NCBI GenBank assembly: GCA_964445135.1
Contig: CAYUJW010000004.1
Span: 1 to 35,138 of the forward strand
Length of the DNA: 35,138 nucleotides
From: JACOTV01 sp964445135
GTDB taxonomy: Bacteria > Patescibacteriota > Microgenomatia > UBA1406 > GWC2-37-13
Direction of reading: 5' to 3'
The notes under the pieces are model-generated. The model was not told the DNA's origin. It worked only from the letters and a program-made list of their open reading frames with translations, and did no database searches. Shown here one piece after another: positions 9,949 through 17,282 of this stretch; position 1 is the first letter of the stretch, and each line of letters starts with the position of its first letter. The translations under genes and the position numbers were made by a program.

Positions 9949-9999
9949 ATGAAGCTTACCCTCGCTGGCGGCTATTTTTGGTGTACGGAGGAAATACTT
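9949..9999 (+). pseudogene. 5' remnant of msrA
   Basis: Starts MKLTLAGGYFWCTEEIL against MTLTLAGGCFWCTEAVF in the intact msrA at 17283. The preceding ~30 nt, with a -10 (TATAGT, 9935-9940), also match. The catalytic Cys is replaced by Tyr. After ~17 codons the sequence switches to the inositol-phosphate-synthase remnant, marking a recombination junction. Confidence 0.8.
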
Positions 10000-10002
10000 T
10001 CG

Positions 10003-10815
10003 GAGCCTAATTGTAAAAAAAGTGCTCCAACATTCCTGTCCTAAATGTAGTTGTGAAAAAATGAGTGATACTGGATGGTGTGGCTTTGCATACGACTTAA
10101 TATTTTAAAGTTGACGAGAAACAGGAGTTGGTTGATGTTGCAGAAGAGCTAATAAAATGCGGTGCAGAAATTATTATTTCTCATCTTCCTGTTGACTGTA
10201 GCGAAGCTTCAAGGTTCTATACAAACGAGGCATGTGAGCATGTGTTGGTTTTACAAATGCAATCTGTGAATTTATTTGTTCAGATAAAGAATAGATACAA
10301 AATTTAAAAATAAAGGATTACCGTGCGCAGGGGAAGCCACATAATCCCAGATCGACGCCACTCTTCTGCATCGAATTTTGACAAAGTTCAGAGAAGTCAG
10401 AGGTTGGACTATTGATAATACCTTTCAGCTAAATATTGGCGGCAATACTTACTTTTTGAATACGAAAGATGAATGACGCTTTAATTCAAAGCGTATTCCA
10501 AAAAACAAGTGCGGTAACGTCTATTTCAGATAATAAAAACTTCGATGTTCGCGTTGGACAAAGCAATCACACACCGCATTTGCTGATAATAAGGTTTGTT
10601 ACATAAACCTCAACGGACAGCATTTCGGAAATATTCCTTTTGAACTATATGTTAAATTGAGTATTGAAGATAGTCCAAATAGCGCTGGTGTAATGATTGA
10701 AGCAATTCGGGGAATGAAAGTTGCTCTTGACCGAGGTCTGTTGGGAAATTTTGAATCCATTGGTGCTTGCTATTTTAAATCACACGCAATACAATGCAAT
10801 ACAATATCGAGATGA
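10003..10815 (+). pseudogene. Decayed myo-inositol-1-phosphate synthase gene
   Basis: No open frame survives, but pieces in all three forward frames line up in order with INO1-type synthase, which converts glucose-6-phosphate to inositol-1-phosphate. They are VILDGVALHTT then a stop (10065-10100); EKQELVDVAEELIKCGAE and ISHLPVDCSEASRFY (~10113-10220); NKGLP and SQIDATLLHRILTKFREVRG (~10313-10405); FQLNIGGNTYFLN; a shifted segment AVTSISDNKNFDVRVGQSN (~10511-10570); and GNIPFELYVKLSIEDSPNSA then EAIRGMKVALDRGLLG, ending at a stop at 10813. At least three frameshifts and several stops are present. The N-terminal Rossmann region (~60-75 residues) is lost at the junction with the msrA remnant. 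It precedes the island operon, which still carries an inositol-phosphatase-family gene. Confidence 0.85.
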
Positions 10816-10835
10816 TGTAGCAAAAATATGCTACA
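10816..10835. other. Inverted repeat before the island operon
   Basis: TGTAGC (10816-10821) and GCTACA (10830-10835) with an 8-nt AT spacer, between the pseudogene and the operon promoter. It could be an operator or a weak terminator. Just upstream, GCAATACAAT is repeated in tandem. Confidence 0.3.
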
Positions 10836-10843
10836 AGAATTTA

Positions 10844-10852
10844 TGATATACA
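10844..10852 (+). promoter_or_regulatory. Extended -10 promoter of the island operon
   Basis: TGATATACA (extended TGN plus TATACA at 10847-10852), 10 nt before the ATG at 10863. No clear -35 or ribosome binding site. Confidence 0.45.
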
Positions 10853-10862
10853 AATTCTATCT

Positions 10863-12086
10863 ATGCAAATATTATTTTCAAAAAACTCACACAATACGGA
10901 ATTTGAAATTGTTGAGAGAAAGGGAGTTGGGCATCCAGACACTTTGTCTGACCATTTAGCAGAGTACCTCTCGGTAAAGTATTCACATTTCACTCGCGAG
11001 AAATTTGGTGCTGTACTTCATCACAACTTCGATAAGGTAGGACTTTTGGGCGGCAAATCATCTGTGCAATTTGGGTCGGGAAAACTTATTTCACCAATTC
11101 GCGTTCTTATTAATGGTAGAGCATCTTTCTCTTTCGGTGATGAGCAATTAGATGTTTGGGGAATGCTTGTCGAATGGACAAGAGATTTCTTACTCCAAAA
11201 GTTCCCAAATATTGATCCTGAAACTGATATTGTATGCATGAATAATCTGAGCACTGCAAGTAGCCCAGGACAACAAAAAGATAACATCTGGTTAAGTGCA
11301 CGAAATTTTTGGTTTCAACCTAGGTCGCAAGATGATTTGCCGGAACTTAAGCAATTGTTCTCAAATGACACATCGGTTGGTGTTGGGTTTGCTCCATATT
11401 CTAAACTGGAAACTTTGGTGTTGCGTATCGAGGACATGCTTAGTAGTAATGCATATAAAGCAAACAATGAGTGGATTGGGTCGGATATAAAAATTATGGG
11501 TGCGCGACACGGTGAGAAGTATTTTATTACCATGTGTATCCCTCAGATTGCAGACAAAGTTAATTCAGTTACAGTGTATTTAGAAAATATCGCACGAGCA
11601 AAGAAAGACATTCTTGCCGTCGCTTCTCAAATGGGGATTGTTGCTCTTGAGCTTAATGTGAACACTAGAGACAGTGCTGAAAAAAATGAGTTTTATCTCA
11701 CTGCGATTGGTTCATCGATAGAAAGTGGGGATGAAGGACTTGTCGGACGTGGAAATAGAGTAAATAGGCTGATTACACCAAATAGGATAATGTGCATGGA
11801 AGGTGCCGCAGGAAAAAACCCTATATATCATATTGGAAAAGTATATCATTTATTTGCACACAAGCTTGCGCATGCAATTTATGAAAAGTTTTCTGTCGAA
11901 AATTCTATCAGTATTGTAAGCCAAAGTGGGAGAGACTTAAATGATCCATGGATAGTTTCAATTGAGACCACCCGTGGTATTGATGATGAAACAAAAGCGC
12001 AAATCGAAAGCTTTGTGAATGCGCAAACTATGTCCATAAATGACATTACCAGTGATATTTTATCGTTTAAGTATCCTATAGCATAG
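10863..12086 (+). CDS. Archaeal-type methionine adenosyltransferase (S-adenosylmethionine synthetase)
   Basis: 407 residues, the size of the archaeal AdoMet synthetase family (COG1812), which is very distant from bacterial MetK. The family makes S-adenosylmethionine from methionine and ATP. Visible motifs in order: ERKGVGHPDTLSDHLAEYLS near residue 18; LHHNFDKVGLLGGKSSVQFG; NDTSVGVGFAPYSKLETLVL near 169; GSDIKIMGARHGEK; GDEGLVGRGNRVNRLITPNR near 289; and GAAGKNPIYHIGKVYHLFAH. These cover the metal and nucleotide contacts of the family. It is the first gene of a five-gene operon; the next gene starts 2 nt after its stop. Its presence in an AT-rich island with a methyltransferase suggests a dedicated SAM supply or a variant substrate, but the latter is only a guess. 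Horizontal origin is likely. Confidence 0.93.
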   Translation: MQILFSKNSHNTEFEIVERKGVGHPDTLSDHLAEYLSVKYSHFTREKFGAVLHHNFDKVGLLGGKSSVQFGSGKLISPIRVLINGRASFSFGDEQLDVWGMLVEWTRDFLLQKFPNIDPETDIVCMNNLSTASSPGQQKDNIWLSARNFWFQPRSQDDLPELKQLFSNDTSVGVGFAPYSKLETLVLRIEDMLSSNAYKANNEWIGSDIKIMGARHGEKYFITMCIPQIADKVNSVTVYLENIARAKKDILAVASQMGIVALELNVNTRDSAEKNEFYLTAIGSSIESGDEGLVGRGNRVNRLITPNRIMCMEGAAGKNPIYHIGKVYHLFAHKLAHAIYEKFSVENSISIVSQSGRDLNDPWIVSIETTRGIDDETKAQIESFVNAQTMSINDITSDILSFKYPIA

Positions 12087-12088
12087 AT

Positions 12089-13201
12089 ATGGAAAAGTTT
12101 GATAGTAAGATCGAAATTATTGATACCATAGAAAATGCCAGAAGATGCGCCCTTGATAGGGATCTTACAATCTCAACTGAGAAGCCGACATACGCGCCTG
12201 AAAAGTTTGATTTCGAACGAAATATTTCAATTGCAAATCTCAAAAAATACTTCGAGAGCAGAGACTTTAAAATAGCGGAGCCCATTCCACTGAAGATGGA
12301 GGGTGCAACAACATTGTTTGTTTCGGCAGGAATACAAATATTAGAAGGCGTAATCCACAAAGAAGAAGAGTTGCCCGATGTTCCAATATTTATCAATCAG
12401 CCTGTCCTGAGATCGCAATTTTTAGGTAGTTCAGCTATTGAATCTCACACGAGTTTCATTAACCTAGCAACACTTGATATTGATGTGAACATGGAGAAGC
12501 ATTTCGATCACTTAAAAGATTGGATAAGCTATTTAATATTATCTGGATTTAAGAAAGAAGATTTTTTGATTCAAATAAAGGAAGACTCGCCCAAGATTGG
12601 GGATATTGAGTACAAAAATATTGTGGCAAAGGTTTTTTATGGTGGACTTGAAGTTGGAGATGCTGTATTTGTACCATCATTACCTCAAAAAACTAGGCAC
12701 CACTTTTCAATTAGCGATATTGGTTTCGGTCTAGAGCGCTTAAACCATAATCCAGAGACAACAAATATTGTGGAAATAGATTGTCTAAAGACATTGGCGT
12801 TATTATGTTTGTCTGGCGTTGAGCCGAGCAATAATAACCATGGGTATAGATTTAGAATGTTTTCTAAAAGACTTGTTTCTGAGTGTGAGTTGGATTATCT
12901 AAAGCTCACCAAAATACTTGAAGCTACGTCTGGCTTTATTGAATATTGGACGCAATTAGGCGTGAGCACATCGATCGATGCAGATAAGGCAACTGACCTC
13001 GTGGTTAAGGAGTGCAATAGGAATTTTAATAGGGAGATACTTAATTTACTCAGAAAAGAACATGATTATCAGAAGGAAATTGATATCAATCAAACAACTG
13101 TAAATTTTGTAAGTCAATTAGAAAGAATTGGTGATAAAACAAAAGATTTTTGGGATTTGATAAAAACAAAATTAACAATTAATCAGAATTGGACTTTATG
13201 A
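12089..13201 (+). CDS. Stand-alone alanyl-tRNA synthetase-like catalytic-domain protein
   Basis: 370 residues. The middle aligns with the class II catalytic core of AlaRS (~875 residues in E. coli). TTLFVSAGIQILEGV (~74-88) matches TLLFTNAGMNQFKDV. INQPVLRSQFLG with R108 and ESHTSFINLATLDI match the motif 2 region. SDIGFGLERL (209-218) matches motif 3 VDTGMGLER. GVEPSNNNHGYRFRMFSKRLV matches [21 protein letters not shown]. The editing domain and C-Ala domain are absent. It may therefore activate an amino acid as an adenylate for a non-tRNA acceptor, as other synthetase paralogues do (for example MshC, CysRS-derived). Substrate is not predictable from sequence. The protein starts 2 nt after the adenosyltransferase, and its stop overlaps the next start (ATGA). 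Confidence is high for homology, low for role. Confidence 0.85.
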   Translation: MEKFDSKIEIIDTIENARRCALDRDLTISTEKPTYAPEKFDFERNISIANLKKYFESRDFKIAEPIPLKMEGATTLFVSAGIQILEGVIHKEEELPDVPIFINQPVLRSQFLGSSAIESHTSFINLATLDIDVNMEKHFDHLKDWISYLILSGFKKEDFLIQIKEDSPKIGDIEYKNIVAKVFYGGLEVGDAVFVPSLPQKTRHHFSISDIGFGLERLNHNPETTNIVEIDCLKTLALLCLSGVEPSNNNHGYRFRMFSKRLVSECELDYLKLTKILEATSGFIEYWTQLGVSTSIDADKATDLVVKECNRNFNREILNLLRKEHDYQKEIDINQTTVNFVSQLERIGDKTKDFWDLIKTKLTINQNWTL

Positions 13202-14901
13202 AAACGAATATTTATATTTCTGGAGGGGGAAACGAAATACAGAGCGAAAAGATTGATGCTGAATTTGCAAAATATATTGATGGAAAAAAACTCATGTATA
13301 TTCCCATTGCCCTTGATAGAAATTCGCTCGGCTATGAAATGTGTTATGACTGGATTACAAAACTTTTTCTGCGTTTTGAATATAGTATTGATGTTCCACA
13401 AATTCACATGTATACGGATCCAGTAGCCATATGCGATTGTCTTTCAGAATATGATGCTCTATATATTGGTGGCGGTAATACTTTTAAACTCCTAGACTTT
13501 CTGTACGAGAATAATCTTTTTGAAAAAGTAAAAGAATTTTATGAAAGCGGTCGCCCTATTTACGGCGGTAGTGCCGGAGCAATAATTTTCGGTAATGACA
13601 TACGTACAGTAGAGGAAGAAAATGATGCGAAATATACGTATTCAAAGGGATTTGACGTGCTAAAAGGCACATCATTTATTTGTCACTACGAAGATACGTT
13701 GGACTCAAAAATAATGGAGCATGTCTTAAAGTATGAACAAAATGTTATTGCGCTTCCAGAAGAGTCGGGTTTGCAAATTGTAGACGGTAGTGTAAAAAAG
13801 TCTTTTGGTGACGTATATATATTCACAGAAGATGGGAAAGCTAGGTTTCTATCAAAAAAAAAGAAAGTTATAGTATGTGACTATGATAATCCTAAAAAGT
13901 ACACTTTTCCCAATTCTGGTCTTGGTAGCTCCGAAAAACGAATATGGCATTTTGCAAAAACGCTTTCAGATTTGGATGAGTTTGAAGTGATTATAACGGG
14001 GCCACTTTGGTTGCCTGAACATATTCCTAATGCAAAATATTTCCCTAAAAGATTGGATTCTTCTAATTGTGATGAGTTTCTAAAAATATTTGGAAAGTGT
14101 GATTATTTGTTTGCTGGGCATGAATATTTTGATAAGGACGAATGGGTGGGGACATTTGAAAGGTGTGCTGAAATACTTTTAAGTTACCAACTACACCCAT
14201 ACGTATATAAAAAAATCTCATTCAATCGGAAAGACAAATTTTTATTTTGTTATTCAGATGAAATGGTAGAAGAGTATAAGGAGCAAAAACCAATTAAGGC
14301 ACTATTGTTTCATAGCGGTGTAGATGAGGTTCCTTATTTTACACAAAATAAAAAAGATTATTTACTTTGGATAGGTAGACTTGATAAGGATAAAGCCCCA
14401 CATTATGCAATTTTGGCTGCTCAAAAACTTAACATGAAAATTAAAATTCTCGGTAAAACAGTCTATCAGCCTGAGTATTTTGAAAAATATAAGCATCTGT
14501 TTTTGCTACCACATGTTGAAATTGTTGGCGTTGTCTCTGGAATGGAAAAGATGCGCGCCATAAGCGAGGCAAGATGCGCTGTCTACACCTTAGATAAAAA
14601 TTATCACGAGGCTGGTGCTGGTGTGCTTGGAGAGATCCTATCATCAGGAGTCCCAATTGCTGGAATGTCGTGGGTTGGTAACGATGCTGTTTGTGAGGCT
14701 GTTAATACTGGTGAGCTGGGGTTCGTGGTGACACTATCACAGGAGTCCTCCGAAGATGAGGTTATAGATGCGCTGTCGGAAACAATCTTGAGATGTTTAA
14801 ATATTAATTCTAGAGACACATTTAAGGTTGGATCAAAAAAATATAACCCAAGAAATTTAGCTGCAAAAATATTTGCCTTAATTACTGACAATACGTTGTA
14901 G
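13198..14901 (+). CDS. Fusion of S51 peptidase (dipeptidase E-like) and GT4 glycosyltransferase
   Basis: 567 residues, starting at the ATG that overlaps the previous stop (ATGA), so translationally coupled. Residues ~1-215 resemble peptidase family S51: ALYIGGGNTFKLLDFL near 87; nucleophile Ser125 in YGGSAGAIIFG; probable Asp143 and His163 (ICHYED); and ALPEESGLQIVDG. The Ser-Asp-His spacing is close to E. coli PepE (120, 135, 157). Residues ~226-567 are a GT-B glycosyltransferase: an N-terminal Gly-rich loop NSGLGSSEKRIWHFAKTLS, then LLWIGRLDKDKAPHYAILAA and the EX7E motif HEAGAGVLGEILSSGVPI. The frame is continuous. I know of no standard S51-GT4 fusion. The sugar donor, acceptor and peptidase substrate are unknown. 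It may act in building a glycosylated, amino-acid-bearing product together with its operon partners. Confidence 0.85.
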   Translation: MKTNIYISGGGNEIQSEKIDAEFAKYIDGKKLMYIPIALDRNSLGYEMCYDWITKLFLRFEYSIDVPQIHMYTDPVAICDCLSEYDALYIGGGNTFKLLDFLYENNLFEKVKEFYESGRPIYGGSAGAIIFGNDIRTVEEENDAKYTYSKGFDVLKGTSFICHYEDTLDSKIMEHVLKYEQNVIALPEESGLQIVDGSVKKSFGDVYIFTEDGKARFLSKKKKVIVCDYDNPKKYTFPNSGLGSSEKRIWHFAKTLSDLDEFEVIITGPLWLPEHIPNAKYFPKRLDSSNCDEFLKIFGKCDYLFAGHEYFDKDEWVGTFERCAEILLSYQLHPYVYKKISFNRKDKFLFCYSDEMVEEYKEQKPIKALLFHSGVDEVPYFTQNKKDYLLWIGRLDKDKAPHYAILAAQKLNMKIKILGKTVYQPEYFEKYKHLFLLPHVEIVGVVSGMEKMRAISEARCAVYTLDKNYHEAGAGVLGEILSSGVPIAGMSWVGNDAVCEAVNTGELGFVVTLSQESSEDEVIDALSETILRCLNINSRDTFKVGSKKYNPRNLAAKIFALITDNTL

Positions 14902-14945
14902 GTGATTCTCATTTTACAAGCAGTAGAAAAAATAAATGTAAAGAT

Positions 14946-15725
14946 ATGGAAATAAAAATAAAGGAAATCATTAATGCTATTCGGGAAACAAGAAACATAA
15001 CATTGCCTCGATTTGGAATGATTGAAGTGAAGGAATATAAAAGCACATCAGCAACAGATGTAGTCACTGAGATTGATCGTCACGTTGAAAGAAATCTTAA
15101 ATTAGAGTTTGGAAAAATAATGCCTAAAGTTTCTTTTGTCGGCGAGGAGTTCGGCGGCAACAAAAACAGTGAGTGTTTTTGGCTTGTAGATCCAATTGAT
15201 GGGACGGGGCACTATGTAAGAGGCATTCCATTTTGCACCACCATGGTTGCGCTCATTAAAAATGGACGTATTATTTTTTCAGCAATATATGATTTTGTAA
15301 ACGATGTTATGTATCACGCTGAGCTCGAAAATGGTGCGTATAAAAATGGTAAAAAAATATCAGTCAGTAACCGATCTTTGAGAGAGGCTTATTTAGTATT
15401 TGATATTAAATTCGATAAGGTGGGTAACGAGACGCTGTTGGAAGAGGTTCGAAGTCGAGCGCGTCTTATAAACACCCTTTGCTCTGGCTTTGAATATATT
15501 TTGGTGGCAACGGGGAAAATTGAGGGTAAATTGGTTTATGACGGCTACTGCAAGGATTACGATTTGGCACCTGGTTCTTTACTGGTGAGTGAGGCTGGTG
15601 GTATAGTAAGGAATTTCAAAAGCGATAATTTTAACTATACTAACTTGGATTTTATTGCGTCAAACCCAAAGATATTTGAGGAGCTTGTCTGTTCTGAAAA
15701 TAACATTGAGAAGTTTATGAAATAA
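14946..15725 (+). CDS. Inositol-monophosphatase-family phosphatase
   Basis: 259 residues, typical of the Mg-dependent IMPase superfamily (inositol-1-phosphate, fructose-1,6-bisphosphate, PAP and histidinol-phosphate phosphatases). The metal ligands are visible: E67/E68 in FVGEEFGG, D82 and D85 in WLVDPIDGTGHYVRGIPFC, and D206 in YDLAPGSLLVSEAGG (WD is usual; Tyr replaces Trp). Substrate cannot be read from sequence. The decayed inositol-phosphate synthase upstream and the GT4 gene next to it favour an inositol-phosphate or glycosyl-inositol-phosphate substrate. It lies 44 nt after the fusion gene and 16 nt before the methyltransferase gene in the same operon, and is AT-rich like them. Confidence 0.92.
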   Translation: MEIKIKEIINAIRETRNITLPRFGMIEVKEYKSTSATDVVTEIDRHVERNLKLEFGKIMPKVSFVGEEFGGNKNSECFWLVDPIDGTGHYVRGIPFCTTMVALIKNGRIIFSAIYDFVNDVMYHAELENGAYKNGKKISVSNRSLREAYLVFDIKFDKVGNETLLEEVRSRARLINTLCSGFEYILVATGKIEGKLVYDGYCKDYDLAPGSLLVSEAGGIVRNFKSDNFNYTNLDFIASNPKIFEELVCSENNIEKFMK

Positions 15726-15741
15726 TTATATAGATTCGAAT

Positions 15742-16506
15742 ATGAAAGAATATGTTTATTATCCAGCAAAGTTCGGACTCCGTTTTTCCGGTGGGAATAT
15801 ATTTAAGGCAATTTTTCTATCGATTAAAAATGTTTTTTGTTTAGTATATTGGAACTTGTTTGGCGAAAAAGAATTCAAGTTTATATTAAATTTTAACTCA
15901 GTGAACTTTGATTATTATGCTAATGAAATAATCGACCTACATGTTTTAGGTGAGATTTTTTTGGACAAAAGCTATGATTATGACTTTGGTTTTAGTCCTA
16001 AAGTAATGTTAGATATTGGCGCCAACATAGGCGTGTCTTGCATTTATTTTAAATTAAAATATCCCAATATAGTCATTCACGCTTTGGAGCCTAATATCAG
16101 GTTGAATGGAAGATTTAATAAAAATACATCAAATTTTGACGGTATATTTCTATATAATGTGGCTATAACTAGTGCAAGCGGACCTGTACACTTAATCATA
16201 GGCAATAACCATCTTTCAGCAAAAATCTCAGATGAAAAGAATCAGTCAAAGCGTAACACTGTCCCTGGTTGCTCCATAATGGATTTTATGGATTCATTGA
16301 AATTAGGGAGTGTCGACATCATAAAATGTGATGCAGAGGGTGCTGAGGAATATTTGTTGGGTTACGGTTCATTGTCTGATATATGTAAATTTTTTGTCTG
16401 TGAAATCCACCCTGAATTAATTAATATCGGTAATTTAGATATCAATAATATTGATATGGATTCATTTTCTAAACAAAAGAGAAGTATGTATTTCAAAGCA
16501 TTTTAG
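15742..16506 (+). CDS. FkbM-family SAM-dependent methyltransferase
   Basis: 254 residues. The N-terminal ~85 residues are not recognisable. The core has motif I VMLDIGANIGVSCIYF (Asp about residue 91), then IHALEPNIRLNGRFNKN and VDIIKCDAEGAEEYLLG, the FkbM VDxIKxDxEGxE signature. FkbM enzymes O-methylate sugars, glycans and small molecules. It is the last gene of the island operon, 16 nt after the phosphatase, and would use the SAM made by the first gene. The C terminus ends shortly after the core (SMYFKAF), 66 nt before the right repeat, so loss of a few C-terminal residues at the island junction cannot be excluded. Confidence 0.9.
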   Translation: MKEYVYYPAKFGLRFSGGNIFKAIFLSIKNVFCLVYWNLFGEKEFKFILNFNSVNFDYYANEIIDLHVLGEIFLDKSYDYDFGFSPKVMLDIGANIGVSCIYFKLKYPNIVIHALEPNIRLNGRFNKNTSNFDGIFLYNVAITSASGPVHLIIGNNHLSAKISDEKNQSKRNTVPGCSIMDFMDSLKLGSVDIIKCDAEGAEEYLLGYGSLSDICKFFVCEIHPELINIGNLDINNIDMDSFSKQKRSMYFKAF

Positions 16507-16572
16507 GATTAGTTCAGAAACATCTATTCAATCTGAGCCACCGAGCATGCGGCGCCAGCTAGGTACAATAGA

Positions 16573-16741
16573 GACACCCACTTAGTTTTCACAGCTCTTC
16601 GTTCGGATCGTGGCCACGCTCCAGGCGACTCAAAATCTCCTGGTCCTGATCGTTCAACTCATGCTCAGGCAGTATTCCCCAGCTCGTTTTGAGCTCATCT
16701 GTTACCTCAATGGTGGCAGCCGTTGCCAAATCATCAATCAT
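16573..16741. repeat. Island-flanking direct repeat, right copy
   Basis: Begins GACACCCACTTAG, the same bases that end tRNA-Leu at 9663, and is ~96% identical to 9663-9831. The tRNA itself is not duplicated; only its last four acceptor bases and discriminator are present here. Confidence 0.85.
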
Positions 16742-17236
16742 AGCCCTCAATGGTAAAACACAATCCTCCATCACCTGTGTGTTGAGATGTCCGCCGCCTA
16801 ATTGATGCAATGTCGCACCCATGAGATATTCATGACAGACATCATACAAAAGAGTAACGTCTTCAGGATCATCAAATACGGCCACCTCAGGGCGCGGCGT
16901 GCCAAATTTATGGCTACCATCTGCCTCAAGATACGCGGGAATATCTACATCTTGCCCCTTGGGCATTCCAAGAACTTCCCATTGATACATATCAGGTGGG
17001 CAAAAGTCTTGCCATTCTCCGTGGTGATTTACATATGCGCCAACAAGTTTTTGAGCAACACGGAAGCTGACTTCTCGCTTTTTGAGCATGTCATGTGGAG
17101 TATTGTCATTGACTATGGTGCTGTAATTGTCCATATGAAGATAGAGGACGCTTGATAACGCCCGCTGATTCAAAGGACTTGTCACCGCAAACGATGGCGG
17201 CATTTCTGCCTCATTGGTTATTTGATATTCTTTCAT
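16589..17236 (-). CDS. Unknown protein, 215 aa
   Basis: I do not recognise this family. The protein is acidic and soluble-looking, with no signal peptide or membrane segment. Visible features are a Trp/Pro-rich middle (GEWQDFCPPDMYQWEVLGMP), a His/Cys stretch (YDVCHEYLMGATLHQLGGGHL) and a charged C terminus (LERGHDPNEEL). The start MKEYQITNEAE at 17236 is preferred over an upstream ATG at 17320, which would overlap msrA, because TATAAT lies 7 nt before it on the minus strand. It is divergent from msrA with only 46 nt between start codons. A C-terminal copy remains at 9679-9903 on the other side of the island. Confidence 0.8.
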   Translation of the reverse strand: MKEYQITNEAEMPPSFAVTSPLNQRALSSVLYLHMDNYSTIVNDNTPHDMLKKREVSFRVAQKLVGAYVNHHGEWQDFCPPDMYQWEVLGMPKGQDVDIPAYLEADGSHKFGTPRPEVAVFDDPEDVTLLYDVCHEYLMGATLHQLGGGHLNTQVMEDCVLPLRAMIDDLATAATIEVTDELKTSWGILPEHELNDQDQEILSRLERGHDPNEEL

Positions 17237-17243
17237 AGGAGGT

Positions 17244-17273
17244 ATTATAGCGCACCGATTATTGTGATATAGT
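17244..17273. promoter_or_regulatory. Overlapping divergent promoters (unknown gene and msrA)
   Basis: Minus strand: TATAAT at 17249-17244, 7 nt before the ATG at 17236. Plus strand: extended -10 TGATATAGT at 17265-17273, 9 nt before the msrA ATG. The two -10 boxes are only 18 nt apart, so polymerase access may be mutually exclusive. The AGGAGGT at 17237-17243 is on the plus strand, 40 nt from msrA, and is not a usable ribosome binding site for either gene. Confidence 0.6.
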
Positions 17274-17282
17274 GAAAGCAAT

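Noticed and set aside
9663..16741. Integrase, transposase or IS element driving the island
   Set aside because: No recombinase-like frame or terminal inverted repeats are present; the repeat is better explained by homologous exchange or a lost integrase.
17237..17243. AGGAGGT as a ribosome binding site
   Set aside because: It lies on the plus strand 40 nt before msrA and is antisense for the gene beginning at 17236.
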